64,000 nucleotides of DNA from Streptomyces sp. R302 (GCF_012927245.1 NZ_JABBGE010000001.1:1083513-1147512), one strand, 5' to 3'. Numbered from the stretch's first letter, positions 50,982 to 61,823 are shown. A program made the numbers and translations. Notes: generated from the letters alone by a model not told the origin.

Positions 50982-51638
50982 TCACCAGCCGCGCTCGCGC
51001 CACTCCGGGAGATGGGGGCGCTCGTCACCGAGCGTGGTGTCCTTGCCGTGGCCGGGGTAGACCCAGGTCTCGTCCGGCAGGGCGGCGAAGAGCTTGGTCT
51101 CCACGTCGTGCAGGAGGCTCGCGAAGGCCTCCGGGTCCTTCCAGGTGTTGCCGACGCCGCCCGGGAAGAGGCAGTCGCCGGTGAAGAGGTGCGGGTGGCC
51201 GTGCGGGTCGTCGTAGACGAGCGCGATCGAGCCCGGGGTGTGGCCGACGAGCCGGCGGGCGGTGAGCTCGACCTCGCCCACGCGGATCGTGTCGCCGTCC
51301 TCCACCGGGACGTCGGTGGCGACCGGGATGCCCTCCACGTCGTACGCGCCCGCGTAGGTGGTCGCGCCGGTGGCGGCGACGACCTCGGCCAGGGCCTGCC
51401 AGTGGTCGCCGTGCCGGTGGGTGGTGACGACGGCGGTGATGCCGTCGTCACCGATCAGCGTGAGCAGGGTCTCCGCGTCGTTGGCCGCGTCGACGAGCAG
51501 CTGGGCGCCGGTGGCCCGACAGCGCAGCAGATACGCGTTGTTGTCCATCGGGCCGACCGCGACCTTGGAGATCATCAGGTCCTTCAGCTCGTGGACGTCG
51601 GCAGGACCGCCCACCCTCACCGCTCCGCTGTACGTCAT
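50982..51638 (-). CDS. MBL-fold metallo-hydrolase (glyoxalase II-like)
   Basis: 218 residues. Zn-binding 'THRHGDHW' (His74, His76, Asp78, His79), then 'GHTPGSIALVYDDP', 'LFTGDCLFPGGVGNTW' and 'VYPGHGKDT' give a full metal site. Resembles hydroxyacylglutathione hydrolases; actinobacteria use mycothiol, so a mycothiol thioester may be the substrate, an inference strengthened by the neighbouring mycothiol-dependent isomerase homologue. A homologous gene sits beside uvrA in mycobacteria, as I recall. Six bases separate its ATG from a TAGGCT -10 in a PafBC-type promoter. Confidence 0.92.
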   Translation of the reverse strand: MTYSGAVRVGGPADVHELKDLMISKVAVGPMDNNAYLLRCRATGAQLLVDAANDAETLLTLIGDDGITAVVTTHRHGDHWQALAEVVAATGATTYAGAYDVEGIPVATDVPVEDGDTIRVGEVELTARRLVGHTPGSIALVYDDPHGHPHLFTGDCLFPGGVGNTWKDPEAFASLLHDVETKLFAALPDETWVYPGHGKDTTLGDERPHLPEWRERGW

Positions 51639-51644
51639 GGCCTC

Positions 51645-51666
51645 AGCCTAGCCCCGGCCACCGACA
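51645..51666 (-). promoter_or_regulatory. PafBC-type promoter of the MBL hydrolase
   Basis: On the minus strand TGTCGGTG (51666-51659), eight bases (GCCGGGGC), TAGGCT (51650-51645), six bases, ATG at 51638. Perfect match to the shared layout. Confidence 0.75.
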
Positions 51667-51687
51667 GCGGTCCCGGTGAGCCCGCGG

Positions 51688-52377
51688 CTACAGCGGCGGG
51701 AGCGTGGGGAGCGGGCCGCCCTCGGTCTTCAGGGCCGAGCCGTCGCGGCGGCCGGCCAGCCAGCCGAGCAGGTCGGGCGCGGGGCCGGTGACGGTGACGC
51801 CGCCCTCGCCGGAGGCCGCGCCGGTCGTCCAGGCGCGGCCGTCGTCCGCCCGCAGGACGGTCGGCGGCACGTTCCCCATCGTGGCGAACCGCTCGGCGAG
51901 GAACTCGATCTCCCGCCCGACGAACTCCTCGGGAAGGTCCTCCAGCTCGTAGCCGCAGTCGAGGTCCACGTGGTGCAGGTCCACCTCGACCCAGCGGCGG
52001 AAGGGGAGCCGGGAGGCGCTGTCGGTGATGCCGTTGCGCAGCTCGACGACACGGCTCCAGTCGGCCGGGGCGGAGGCCACGGCCCGGAGGCGCTCGGCCG
52101 TCGCGCGGACGTCGGCGAGCTGGGCGTCGAGGGGGCGGGCGGCGTCGCGCTCGATGTCCGCGTCGCGCGCCTCGGCGCTCGCGTACATGGGGCGGCCTTC
52201 GAGGACGTTCACCAGAGCTTCGGCGTTGCGTGCCAGGTGGGCGAGGACGTGGCCGCGCGTCCAGCCGGGAAGCCGTGACGGCAGGGCGACGGCGGCGTTG
52301 TCCCAGGAGGCGGCGTCGGTCAGCAGCCGCTCGGTCGCTTCGTACAGGGAGGCGAGGTCGCGCTCGTGATCGATCAT
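51688..52377 (-). CDS. Maleylpyruvate isomerase/DinB-like mycothiol-dependent family protein
   Basis: 229 residues with a DinB-type four-helix N-terminal domain: 'DAASWDNAAVALPSRLPGWT', 'RGHVLAHLARNAEALVNVLE' and 'WVEVDLHHVDLDCGYELED' carry the His/Glu/His metal site used by mycothiol S-transferases and maleylpyruvate isomerase. The C-terminal SCP2-like part ('GVTVTGPAPDLLGWLAGRRD') is also typical. Substrate unknown. ATG at 52377 preferred; TAGGGT lies seven bases upstream, so the message may be leaderless. It lacks the TGTCRGTG half of the damage promoter. Confidence 0.85.
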   Translation of the reverse strand: MIDHERDLASLYEATERLLTDAASWDNAAVALPSRLPGWTRGHVLAHLARNAEALVNVLEGRPMYASAEARDADIERDAARPLDAQLADVRATAERLRAVASAPADWSRVVELRNGITDSASRLPFRRWVEVDLHHVDLDCGYELEDLPEEFVGREIEFLAERFATMGNVPPTVLRADDGRAWTTGAASGEGGVTVTGPAPDLLGWLAGRRDGSALKTEGGPLPTLPPL

Positions 52378-52384
52378 GGCGCCG

Positions 52385-52390
52385 ACCCTA
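52385..52390 (-). promoter_or_regulatory. Candidate -10 of the mycothiol-dependent isomerase gene
   Basis: TAGGGT on the minus strand, seven bases upstream of the ATG at 52377. The -35 region does not match the damage motif. Confidence 0.4.
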
Positions 52391-52436
52391 GCGCCGACCA
52401 CTCGTTCGGGTGAAGCAGACGAGGGATCGCCGGAAA

Positions 52437-52458
52437 TCGAATGTACGTGCTATAGGCT
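52437..52458 (+). promoter_or_regulatory. Imperfect LexA (SOS) box and -10 of uvrA
   Basis: TCGAAT-GTAC-GTGCTA (52437-52452) matches 9 of 12 fixed positions of TCGAAC-N4-GTTCGA, the Gram-positive/actinobacterial LexA site, and is directly followed by TAGGCT (52453-52458). A repressor bound there would block the promoter. The mismatches make this tentative. Confidence 0.45.
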
Positions 52459-52551
52459 CGGTGGTGGCAGCCGCCGACCACGGAAGCATCCGGCATCCTT
52501 GGTTGTTGGGTGTTCTGTCAATCCGCTCTCTCAAGAAAGGTGCGGACCGGC

Positions 52552-55545
<2,994 letters not shown>

Positions 55546-55553
55546 CGCCGCCA

Positions 55554-55591
55554 CCGGGCGGTCCGGGGCCCTGGGGTCCCGGACCGCCCGG
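55554..55591 (+). terminator. Terminator of uvrA
   Basis: A perfect 14-bp stem (55554-55567 and 55578-55591) eight bases after the stop codon. No T-run. Confidence 0.8.
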
Positions 55592-55700
55592 GAGCCCCGG
55601 GACGGTCGGGCGCGGCCTATCGGCCCGGCGCGCCGGCCGTCCGGGCGCGCGGGCCGTCCGGGCCGTGGGCCCTGAGCGGCCAGGCGTCCGCGCCTGTCAG

Positions 55701-55861
55701 GGCCTGTCCGGCGGATCAGGGGCGGGATCGCGGCGTCTGGTGCGGTACCTCGCCGCGTTGCCGAAACACCCTGATAGCTCGGCTATCGAGGCGCTCCGGC
55801 GCTTTGCGATCCACCGCACGGGACGCGGCGGCCTGCCCGCCCCTGATCCGCTGGACAGGCC
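55701..55861. mobile_element. 161-bp palindromic MITE-like element
   Basis: Ends are a 26-base inverted repeat (55701-55726 and 55836-55861) with 25 of 26 positions matching; the outer bases read GGCCTGTCCGGCGGATCAGG on the left. The exact centre carries a second inverted repeat GATAGC-TCG-GCTATC (55773-55787). No coding capacity. Size, terminal repeats and symmetry fit a non-autonomous miniature element or a structured dispersed repeat. I recall GGCCTGTCCGGCGGATC as a common dispersed sequence in Streptomyces. No target-site duplication was obvious. Confidence 0.65.
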
Positions 55862-56050
55862 GCCCTGGGCCGCCGAGCGCCTGCCGCTCGGGACTGCGGG
55901 GCCGCGGGCCATCGGGCATGAGGCCGGTACCGTCCTCGGTCCGGTCGCCCGTGGGTCAGGGCAGGGCGCGCGTTCCGGCCCGCCGTGGGTCGGAGCAGGG
56001 CGCCCGGAGCGTGCCCGACCCGGCCCCCCGGGCCCGGGGAGGCCCGCGCC

Positions 56051-56400
56051 GTCTCCGGCCCGGTCTTCTGTGGCCCGCAGGGGTGGCGCCGTCTCCGGCC
56101 CGGTCTTCTGTGGCCTGCAGGGGTGGCGCCGTCTCCGGTCCGGCCTCCCGTGGCCTGCAGGGGTGGTGCCGTCTCCGGTCCGGTCTTCTGTGGCCTGCAG
56201 GGGTGGTGCCGGGTCTCCGGTCCGGCCTCCCGTGGCCCGCAGGGGTGGCGCCGTCTCCGGTCCGGCCTCCCGTGGCCCGCAGGGGTGGTGGCGTCTCCGG
56301 TCCGGTCTCCAGCGGCCGCAGGGGTGGCGCCGTCTCCGCTCCGGTCTCCGGCGGCCTGCAGGGGTGGTGCCGTCTCTGGTCCGGTCTCCCGTGGGGCTCG
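56051..56400. repeat. Tandem array of about nine 40-bp repeats
   Basis: Units start with GTCTCCGG/GTCTCT at 56051, 56091, 56131, 56171, 56213, 56253, 56293, 56332 and 56372, so periods are 40, 40, 40, 42, 40, 40, 39 and 40 bases. Each unit contains C(C/T)GTGGCC- or GCGGCC-like and GCAGGGGTGG parts with scattered C/T changes; the last is truncated. The period is not a multiple of three, arguing against coding. A minisatellite-like array. Confidence 0.85.
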
Positions 56401-56551
56401 GCAGGTTGCCCGGGGCGGTCCGGTGTCTTGGGGGCGTCGGTGGTGGGGGGCGGGCTCGGGTTTCGGGGGTGTGGGCCCGGGCGGAAGGGGGGCGAACGGC
56501 GCGGGTATCGTCGGGGCTGACCACCGTCCCCCGTACCTGTGGAGCGCGATC

Positions 56552-56989
56552 ATGTCCGGCCAGTCCAGCCGCCGTACCGTTTTGAAGGGCGCCGCTCTCG
56601 CCGGTGCCGCCGGGCTGGGTGTCGCCGCCTGCTCCACCGAGTCGAAGCTGGGGCACGCCGGGGTGCCGACGCCGACCGCGCCGGTCGAGCTCGGGTCGCC
56701 GGACGAGGTCCCGGTCGGGGGCGCCACGCTCTTCCGGGAGCAGAAGGTCCTGGTGAGCTGCCCCGCCAAGGGCCAGTACAAGGCCTTCAGCGCCCAGTGC
56801 ACCCACGCCGGCTGCGTCCTCGACAAGATCGAGGACAACGAGGGCAACTGCCCCTGCCACGGCAGCCGCTTCGACGTCACCACCGGCAAGGCGCTCAAGG
56901 GGCCCGCCACCGTCCCGCTGCCCGCCGTCGAGGTCCGCGTCGAGGGCGGCAGGCTCATCGCCGGGCCGAAGGCCGCGCCCTCCGCCTGA
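56552..56989 (+). CDS. Tat-exported Rieske [2Fe-2S] protein
   Basis: 145 residues. Twin-arginine signal 'SSRRTVLKG' plus lipobox 'VAAC' (Cys27), so it is probably a Tat-exported lipoprotein folded with its cluster. Rieske motifs 'CTHAGC' (Cys83, His85) and 'CPCHGSRFD' (Cys100, His103) supply cluster ligands; Cys88 and Cys102 form the usual disulfide. The whole protein is one small Rieske domain, the QcrA-unlike 'ferredoxin/Rieske arsenite oxidase small-subunit' type; redox partner unknown. GGAG lies eight bases before the ATG. Convergent with the XRE regulator gene, 15 bases apart. Confidence 0.92.
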   Translation: MSGQSSRRTVLKGAALAGAAGLGVAACSTESKLGHAGVPTPTAPVELGSPDEVPVGGATLFREQKVLVSCPAKGQYKAFSAQCTHAGCVLDKIEDNEGNCPCHGSRFDVTTGKALKGPATVPLPAVEVRVEGGRLIAGPKAAPSA

Positions 56990-57004
56990 GCCGGTCCGAA
57001 GGGC

Positions 57005-57934
57005 TCAGGACCAGTCCCAGTCGATTCCCAGGATTCCGGGGCGTACGCCCTGTTCCACCAGGTGCACCGTGCGGTGCCGGCCGCCGAGTGTCAGCTCCGT
57101 GCGGCCACCGCGCGGGGCGCCCGCCGAGGCCTGGGCGAAGCGCCGGCAGCGTACCGGCAGGGCCGCCTCGTCGAAGGCGACCTGGAGCACGTACTGCCCG
57201 CCCGCGAAGCTGAAGCCGCGCACGTACTCGCCGCTCGGACCGGCCGTCCCGTCCTGGAAGCCGTACGTGAACAGGTGCGTGTCGCCGGCCCGCAGCCGCG
57301 CGTCGAAGAGCAGCTCGGCGACGACCACGCCCGTCTCCGCGTGCCACCGCACCCGCCCCGTACGGCAGTTCTCCACCGACCGCACCCGCACCCGCGCCGG
57401 ATCGCAGCCCGGGTCGCCGTGGTGGATGGCGAGGTACCGGTCGACGCCGTCCCGGTGCGCCCGCACCACGTGCTGCGACTCGCGGCCCACCAGCTCCCGG
57501 CCGGGACCGATCCGAACCCGCTCGTGGTGGCCGACCGTGTGCAGCCCGCCGTCCGCAGGTGACTCCAGCTCCGCGAACAGCTCCTCCACCGAGCCCGAGG
57601 CCTCCACGAGCGAGCGGTACGAGCGGGCCGCCGGCCGCTCCACGCCCTCCCGGGCCGCCGCATCGCCCTCCAGCAGCCGCAGCAGCGAGTTCCCCGGCAG
57701 CTGGAGCACCTCCTCCAGGGCCCTGACCGCCTTCAGGGACTCCGGCCGCTGCGGCCGGCGGGCGCCCTGCTGCCAGTAGCTCAGCGAGGTCACGCCGACC
57801 TTGACGCCCCGGTGCGCGAGATGGTGCTGGACCCGCTGGAGCGGCAGGCCGCGCACGGCAAGCGCGGTGCGCAGCGCCAGGTGGAAGGGGCCGGTGTGCA
57901 GCAGCTGCACCAGATCGGCCTCGGTGTGGCTCAC
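57005..57934 (-). CDS. XRE-family regulator with C-terminal unknown domain
   Basis: 309 residues from the GTG at 57934, five bases after GAGGAGG. The N-terminal about 70 residues resemble a helix-turn-helix ('QRVQHHLAHRGVKVGVTSLS', 'YWQQGARRPQRPESLKAVRA'), with the segment 'LEEVLQLPGNSLLRLL' after it. The C-terminal about 190 residues form a conserved sheet-rich domain ('VENCRTGRVRWHAETGVVVA', 'THLFTYGFQDGTAGPSGEYV') of unknown ligand. The product is divergent from a secreted protease gene, and palindromic sites lie between them, so it may regulate that gene and itself. An A-rich tandem repeat occupies its leader. Confidence 0.8.
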   Translation of the reverse strand: MSHTEADLVQLLHTGPFHLALRTALAVRGLPLQRVQHHLAHRGVKVGVTSLSYWQQGARRPQRPESLKAVRALEEVLQLPGNSLLRLLEGDAAAREGVERPAARSYRSLVEASGSVEELFAELESPADGGLHTVGHHERVRIGPGRELVGRESQHVVRAHRDGVDRYLAIHHGDPGCDPARVRVRSVENCRTGRVRWHAETGVVVAELLFDARLRAGDTHLFTYGFQDGTAGPSGEYVRGFSFAGGQYVLQVAFDEAALPVRCRRFAQASAGAPRGGRTELTLGGRHRTVHLVEQGVRPGILGIDWDWS

Positions 57935-58025
57935 ACCGGCCTCCTCGGGCTTCTTCGGGCTCTTCGCGGTTCTTCGGGGCTCTTCGCGGTTTTTCGGGGC
58001 CGTTCCGGGCTCCACGGGCGTCTCG

Positions 58026-58121
58026 GTGAACGTTCACGCGCGCGCCACGGACCGCCGGGGCCCCGGCGGCGGGCGGGCAGGTGGGCGGCGGGCACGCGTT
58101 CACACGCGCGCCACACCGTTC
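58026..58121. promoter_or_regulatory. Candidate operator sites (GTGAAC/GTTCAC)
   Basis: A perfect 12-bp palindrome GTGAACGTTCAC (58026-58037) and two more GTTCAC half-sites (58098-58103, 58116-58121). The first and second lie in a direct repeat GTTCAC(G/A)CGCGCCAC. All are upstream of the protease promoter and in front of the XRE gene, suggesting autoregulation and control of the protease. Confidence 0.5.
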
Positions 58122-58152
58122 ACAGCCCGATGTCACCCCGCATTGAAGCGTG

Positions 58153-58181
58153 TTGACCCGCTCCCGACAACGGCCGATGCT
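58153..58181 (+). promoter_or_regulatory. Vegetative promoter of the secreted protease gene
   Basis: TTGACC (58153-58158), 17 bases, GATGCT (58176-58181). Predicted start near 58188, leader about 74 bases. Confidence 0.6.
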
Positions 58182-58261
58182 CCAAGCGGTGTCCGGACGC
58201 CACCCCCACCCCCCCACGCACCCCCCACCCATCCCCACCCCCCGCACTGGGAGGAAACCCC

Positions 58262-58888
58262 ATGCGCAGACGACTCCAGCGACTCCAGAACGGGAAGCGG
58301 AGCCTCGTGGCGTTCGCCGCCGCCGCGCTGCTCCTCGTCCCCACCGCGGCCTCGGCGTCCGCCGCGCCGGCCCCCGCACCCGTGTCCGCCGACACCACCG
58401 CCGTCCTCGGCGCCAAGCGCCTGAACATCACCATGCAGGCCCAGCAGAAGACCAACTGGTGCTGGGCCGCCGGCGGCAACACCATCGCGACCTGGTTCGG
58501 CCGCGGCTACAGCCAGAACCAGTTCTGCAACGCGGCCTTCCGGCGGCAGCAGGGCTACGACTGCCCCAACTGGCAGGCCACCCTCGGCAACGTCCAGACC
58601 GGCCTCTCCTGGGCGGGCGTCAACCCCGGCTCGTACGTCGACGGCTGGCTGCGCTACTCCACCGTCCAGACCGAGATCAACGCGAACCGACCGGTCGAGA
58701 CCCGCATCCAGTGGGCGGGCGGCGGCGGCCACATGCACGTGCTGTACGGCTACGACGACGCGAACAGCTGGGTGTACTGGGGCGATCCGTGGCCTTCCAG
58801 CGATCGCTACAACTGGGCCTCCCACGCGTGGTACGTCAACAACGGGTCCTTCTCCTGGACCCACTCGCTCTACCGGATCGGGGCGTGA
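58262..58888 (+). CDS. Secreted papain-like cysteine protease
   Basis: 208 residues with a Sec signal peptide (to about residue 35, 'ASASAAP'). Papain-like fold of the C39/C70 kind: 'QQKTNWCWAAGGNTIATWFG' places the catalytic Cys67 at the start of a helix, 'GGGGHMHVLYGYDDAN' gives His157, and 'WVYWGDPWPSSD' supplies Asp175. Two further Cys (89 and 101) probably pair. The mature enzyme is about 170 residues, exported to the medium or wall; substrate unknown. ATG at 58262 follows GGAGG six bases upstream. The downstream gene starts within three bases. Confidence 0.88.
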   Translation: MRRRLQRLQNGKRSLVAFAAAALLLVPTAASASAAPAPAPVSADTTAVLGAKRLNITMQAQQKTNWCWAAGGNTIATWFGRGYSQNQFCNAAFRRQQGYDCPNWQATLGNVQTGLSWAGVNPGSYVDGWLRYSTVQTEINANRPVETRIQWAGGGGHMHVLYGYDDANSWVYWGDPWPSSDRYNWASHAWYVNNGSFSWTHSLYRIGA

Positions 58889-58890
58889 CC

Positions 58891-59745
58891 ATGACCACCA
58901 CGACCGCACTCGTCACCGGAGCCGCCGCCGCGCTCCTCGCCCTCGGCGCCGCCGCCCCGGCCGCCGCCTCGGGCCCCGGCGCGCCGCTGCCGGTGGCGCC
59001 GACCGCCGAGCGGGCCGCCGCCGCGCCCGAGACCCTGGCCACCCTCGGCCGCTTCTTCGCCCGCGACGGGGCGCTCGCCCGCACCGACGCGGCGCCCCGG
59101 ATATCCGGGGCGTCCGTCCCGGTGCGGATCCTCTCCGCGGACTTCGTCGCCGGGAAGCCGGGCGCGCCCGTGGCCCGGGAGGAGTTCCGGGCCAGCCTCG
59201 CCGTCGCCGCCGACGGGCAGAAGGCCTCGCTGTGGACGGTACGGAGCCCCGCCGGCTGGCAGGTGGTGAACATCGCCACCGGCGACGACGAGCTCCGGTA
59301 CGCCCGCGAAGGGGCCCGGAGGCTCCCCGGCGGGCTCGTCTTCCGCGAGCCGCAGATCGACGCCTGGTACGTCCAGAAGGGGACGAAGGTGCTGCCGCTG
59401 GACGAGGACGCGGTCCGGGCCGTCGGCCGGAACGGCACCACCCTCGCCGCCTACCGCGACCGCGTCACGCGCGCGTACGCCGACAAGCTCCCCGGCTCCG
59501 CGTACGCCCGCAAGGGCGCGGCCGGCGGCTACGCACCCGAGGCCCCCGGCTCCGCCCCCGCGGCCGCGGCCGCAGGGCCCACCGCGCCCGCCGAGGGCAC
59601 GGCGGCGGGCGGCCCCCGCCACCAGCCCGCCGCGGCCACCGCCGCCTCCACGGTCGCCGCCTTCGGCGCCGTGGCCGCCCTCGCCCTGATCGGCGCCACC
59701 GCGCTCCGCCGCCGAGCGGCGGGCCGCCGCACCCAGGAGTCCTGA
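58891..59745 (+). CDS. Secreted membrane-anchored protein of unknown function
   Basis: 284 residues: an N-terminal signal ('ALVTGAAAALLALGAAAPAA'), a globular part of about 170 residues ('VPVRILSADFVAGKPGAPVA', 'AADGQKASLWTVRSPAGWQ', 'VFREPQIDAWYVQKGTKVLP'), an Ala/Pro linker and a C-terminal TM ('ASTVAAFGAVAALALIGATA') with an Arg tail. Coupled to the protease: an alternative GTG at 58885 overlaps its stop codon. It could be a substrate, chaperone or inhibitor of the protease, or a partner in the wall. Family not recognised. Confidence 0.7.
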   Translation: MTTTTALVTGAAAALLALGAAAPAAASGPGAPLPVAPTAERAAAAPETLATLGRFFARDGALARTDAAPRISGASVPVRILSADFVAGKPGAPVAREEFRASLAVAADGQKASLWTVRSPAGWQVVNIATGDDELRYAREGARRLPGGLVFREPQIDAWYVQKGTKVLPLDEDAVRAVGRNGTTLAAYRDRVTRAYADKLPGSAYARKGAAGGYAPEAPGSAPAAAAAGPTAPAEGTAAGGPRHQPAAATAASTVAAFGAVAALALIGATALRRRAAGRRTQES

Positions 59746-59812
59746 CCCCCGCTCCCGACCGCCCGGCCCGGGCCGCCCACGAGGCGGCCCGGGCCCGCGC
59801 GCGAGCCCGTTC

Positions 59813-59834
59813 TGTCACTGTGCGCCAGTAGGGT
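59813..59834 (+). promoter_or_regulatory. PafBC-type promoter of uvrC operon
   Basis: TGTCACTG (59813-59820; one mismatch to TGTCRGTG), eight bases, TAGGGT (59829-59834), six bases, ATG at 59841. The same layout as uvrB and ogt. Confidence 0.72.
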
Positions 59835-59840
59835 GGGCGC

Positions 59841-61823
59841 ATGGCCGACCCCACCAGCTATCGACCCGCGCCGGGGCAGATTCCCGACGTCCCGGGTGTC
59901 TACAAGTTCCGGGACGAGCACCGGCGGGTGATCTACGTCGGGAAGGCGAAGTCGCTGAAGCAGCGGCTGGCCAACTACTTCCAGCCGCTCGCGAGCCTGC
60001 ACCCGCGGACCGCGACCATGGTGACCACGGCCGCCTCCGTGGAGTGGACGGTCGTCTCCACCGAGGTCGAGGCGCTCCAGCTGGAGTACACCTGGATCAA
60101 GGAGTACGACCCCCGGTTCAACGTGAAGTACCGGGACGACAAGAGCTACCCCTACCTCGCCGTCACGCTGAACGAGGAGTTCCCGCGCGTCCAGGTCATG
60201 CGCGGACAGAAGAAGAAGGGCGTGCGCTACTTCGGGCCGTACGCGCACGCGTGGGCGATCCGCGAGACCGTCGACCTGATGCTGCGGGTCTTCCCGGTGC
60301 GCACCTGCTCGGCGGGGGTGTTCCGGAACGCCGCCTCCGCCGGCCGGCCCTGCCTCCTCGGCTACATCGACAAGTGCTCGGCGCCCTGCGTCGGCCGGGT
60401 CGGCCCCCAGGAGCACCGCGAACTGGCCGAGGAGTTCTGCGACTTCATGGCCGGCCGCACCGGCACGTACATCCGCCGCCTGGAGAAGCGGATGACGGCG
60501 GCGGCCGAGGAGATGGAGTACGAGAAGGCCGCCCGGCTCCGCGACGACATAGAGGCGCTGCGCCGGGCCATGGAGAAGAGCGCCGTCGTCCTCGCCGACG
60601 CCACCGACGCCGACCTCGTCGCCCTCGCCGAGGACGAGCTGGAGGCCGCCGTCCAGATCTTCCACGTCCGCGGCGGACGCGTCCGCGGCCAGCGCGGCTG
60701 GGTCACCGACAAGGTCGAGGCCGTCGACACCGCCGGGCTCGTCGAGCACGCCCTCCAGCAGCTGTACGGCGAGGAGAGCGGCGACGCCGTGCCCAAGGAG
60801 GTGCTGGTCCCGGCGCTGCCCGAGGACGCCGAGGCCGTCACCCAGTGGCTGAGCGGCCGCCGCGGGTCCAACGTCTCCCTGCGGATCCCGCAGCGCGGCG
60901 ATAAGAAGGACCTGATGGCGACCGTCGCCCGCAACGCCCAGCAGGCGCTCGTCCTGCACAAGACCAAGCGGGCCAGCGACCTCACCACCCGTTCCCGGGC
61001 CCTGGAGGAGATCGCCGAGGCACTGGACCTGGAGTCGGCGCCGCTGCGCATCGAGTGCTTCGACATCTCGCACCTCCAGGGCGAGGACGTCGTCGCCTCC
61101 ATGGTCGTCTTCGAGGACGGGCTGCCCCGCAAGAGCGAGTACCGCCGCTTCCAGATCAAGTCCTTCGAGGGCCAGGACGACGTCCGCTCCATGCACGAGG
61201 TGATCGGCCGCCGCTTCCGGCGCTACCTCGCCGAGAAGGAGAGGACGGGGGAGTGGGGCGAGGAGGGCGAGGTCGCCGTCGACGAGGCCGGGGACGACGG
61301 CCGGCCCAAGCGCTTCGCCTACCCGCCGCAGCTCGTCGTGGTCGACGGCGGGCAGCCGCAGGTCGCCGCCGCCCGCCGGGCCCTCGACGAGCTGGGCATC
61401 GACGACGTCGCCGTCTGCGGGCTCGCCAAGCGCCTGGAGGAGGTCTGGCTGCCCGGCGAGGACGACCCGGTGGTGCTGCCCCGCTCCAGCGAGGGCCTCT
61501 ACCTCCTCCAGCGGGTCCGTGACACCGCTCACGATTTCGCCATCCGCTACCAGCGCTCCAAGCGGACCAAACGCCTCCGGAGCAGCCCCCTCGACGCCGT
61601 CCCCGGCCTCGGCGACACGCGCAAACAGGCCCTGATCAAGCATTTCGGCTCGGTGAAGCGGCTGAAGCAGGCGACAATCGAGCAGATCTGTGAGGTTCCC
61701 GGCTTCGGCCGGAAGACCGCGGAGGCGGTCGCCGTGGCCCTGGCCCGGGCGGCCCCCGCCGCACCCGCCGTGAACACGGCCACAGGAGAGATCATGGAAG
61801 ACGACGGGGGCACCACGGCATGA
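59841..61823 (+). CDS. uvrC: Excinuclease ABC subunit C
   Basis: Makes both incisions in nucleotide excision repair. 660 residues. N-terminal GIY-YIG nuclease ('[20 protein letters not shown]', about 16-90), UVR domain that contacts UvrB ('[20 protein letters not shown]', about 215-250), an RNase-H-like C-terminal nuclease ('[20 protein letters not shown]') and a tandem helix-hairpin-helix DNA-binding end ('[20 protein letters not shown]', '[20 protein letters not shown]'). ATG at 59841 is six bases after the -10, so the message is probably leaderless. Its stop overlaps rapZ (ATGA). First gene of the uvrC-rapZ-yvcK-whiA chain. Confidence 0.98.
   Translation: MADPTSYRPAPGQIPDVPGVYKFRDEHRRVIYVGKAKSLKQRLANYFQPLASLHPRTATMVTTAASVEWTVVSTEVEALQLEYTWIKEYDPRFNVKYRDDKSYPYLAVTLNEEFPRVQVMRGQKKKGVRYFGPYAHAWAIRETVDLMLRVFPVRTCSAGVFRNAASAGRPCLLGYIDKCSAPCVGRVGPQEHRELAEEFCDFMAGRTGTYIRRLEKRMTAAAEEMEYEKAARLRDDIEALRRAMEKSAVVLADATDADLVALAEDELEAAVQIFHVRGGRVRGQRGWVTDKVEAVDTAGLVEHALQQLYGEESGDAVPKEVLVPALPEDAEAVTQWLSGRRGSNVSLRIPQRGDKKDLMATVARNAQQALVLHKTKRASDLTTRSRALEEIAEALDLESAPLRIECFDISHLQGEDVVASMVVFEDGLPRKSEYRRFQIKSFEGQDDVRSMHEVIGRRFRRYLAEKERTGEWGEEGEVAVDEAGDDGRPKRFAYPPQLVVVDGGQPQVAAARRALDELGIDDVAVCGLAKRLEEVWLPGEDDPVVLPRSSEGLYLLQRVRDTAHDFAIRYQRSKRTKRLRSSPLDAVPGLGDTRKQALIKHFGSVKRLKQATIEQICEVPGFGRKTAEAVAVALARAAPAAPAVNTATGEIMEDDGGTTA

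Larger units (their letters stand above)
55592..56551. other. Repeat-rich gap without a gene
   Basis: About 960 bases between the uvrA terminator and the Rieske gene. It contains the 161-bp palindromic element (55701-55861), a loose 34-base duplication (GTGGGTC near 55951 and 55985) and the 40-bp tandem array (56051-56400). Long open frames across the array are products of its repetition and high GC and have no ribosome sites; I do not call genes. Confidence 0.7.
57935..58261. other. Divergent control region between XRE regulator and protease
   Basis: 327 bases. On the XRE side (57945-58010) lie tandem repeats of about 20 bases built from GAAGAACCGCGAAGAGCC on the minus strand. In the middle are GTTCAC sites (see separate entry). 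On the protease side lies a vegetative promoter (58153-58181) and a C-rich leader with CCCCACCCC runs. No other gene is seen. Confidence 0.6.

Noticed and set aside
52337..52410. PafBC-type promoter for the isomerase homologue or uvrA
   Set aside because: The isomerase -10 (TAGGGT) has only half of the expected upstream box, and uvrA has no TGTCRGTG at the right distance.
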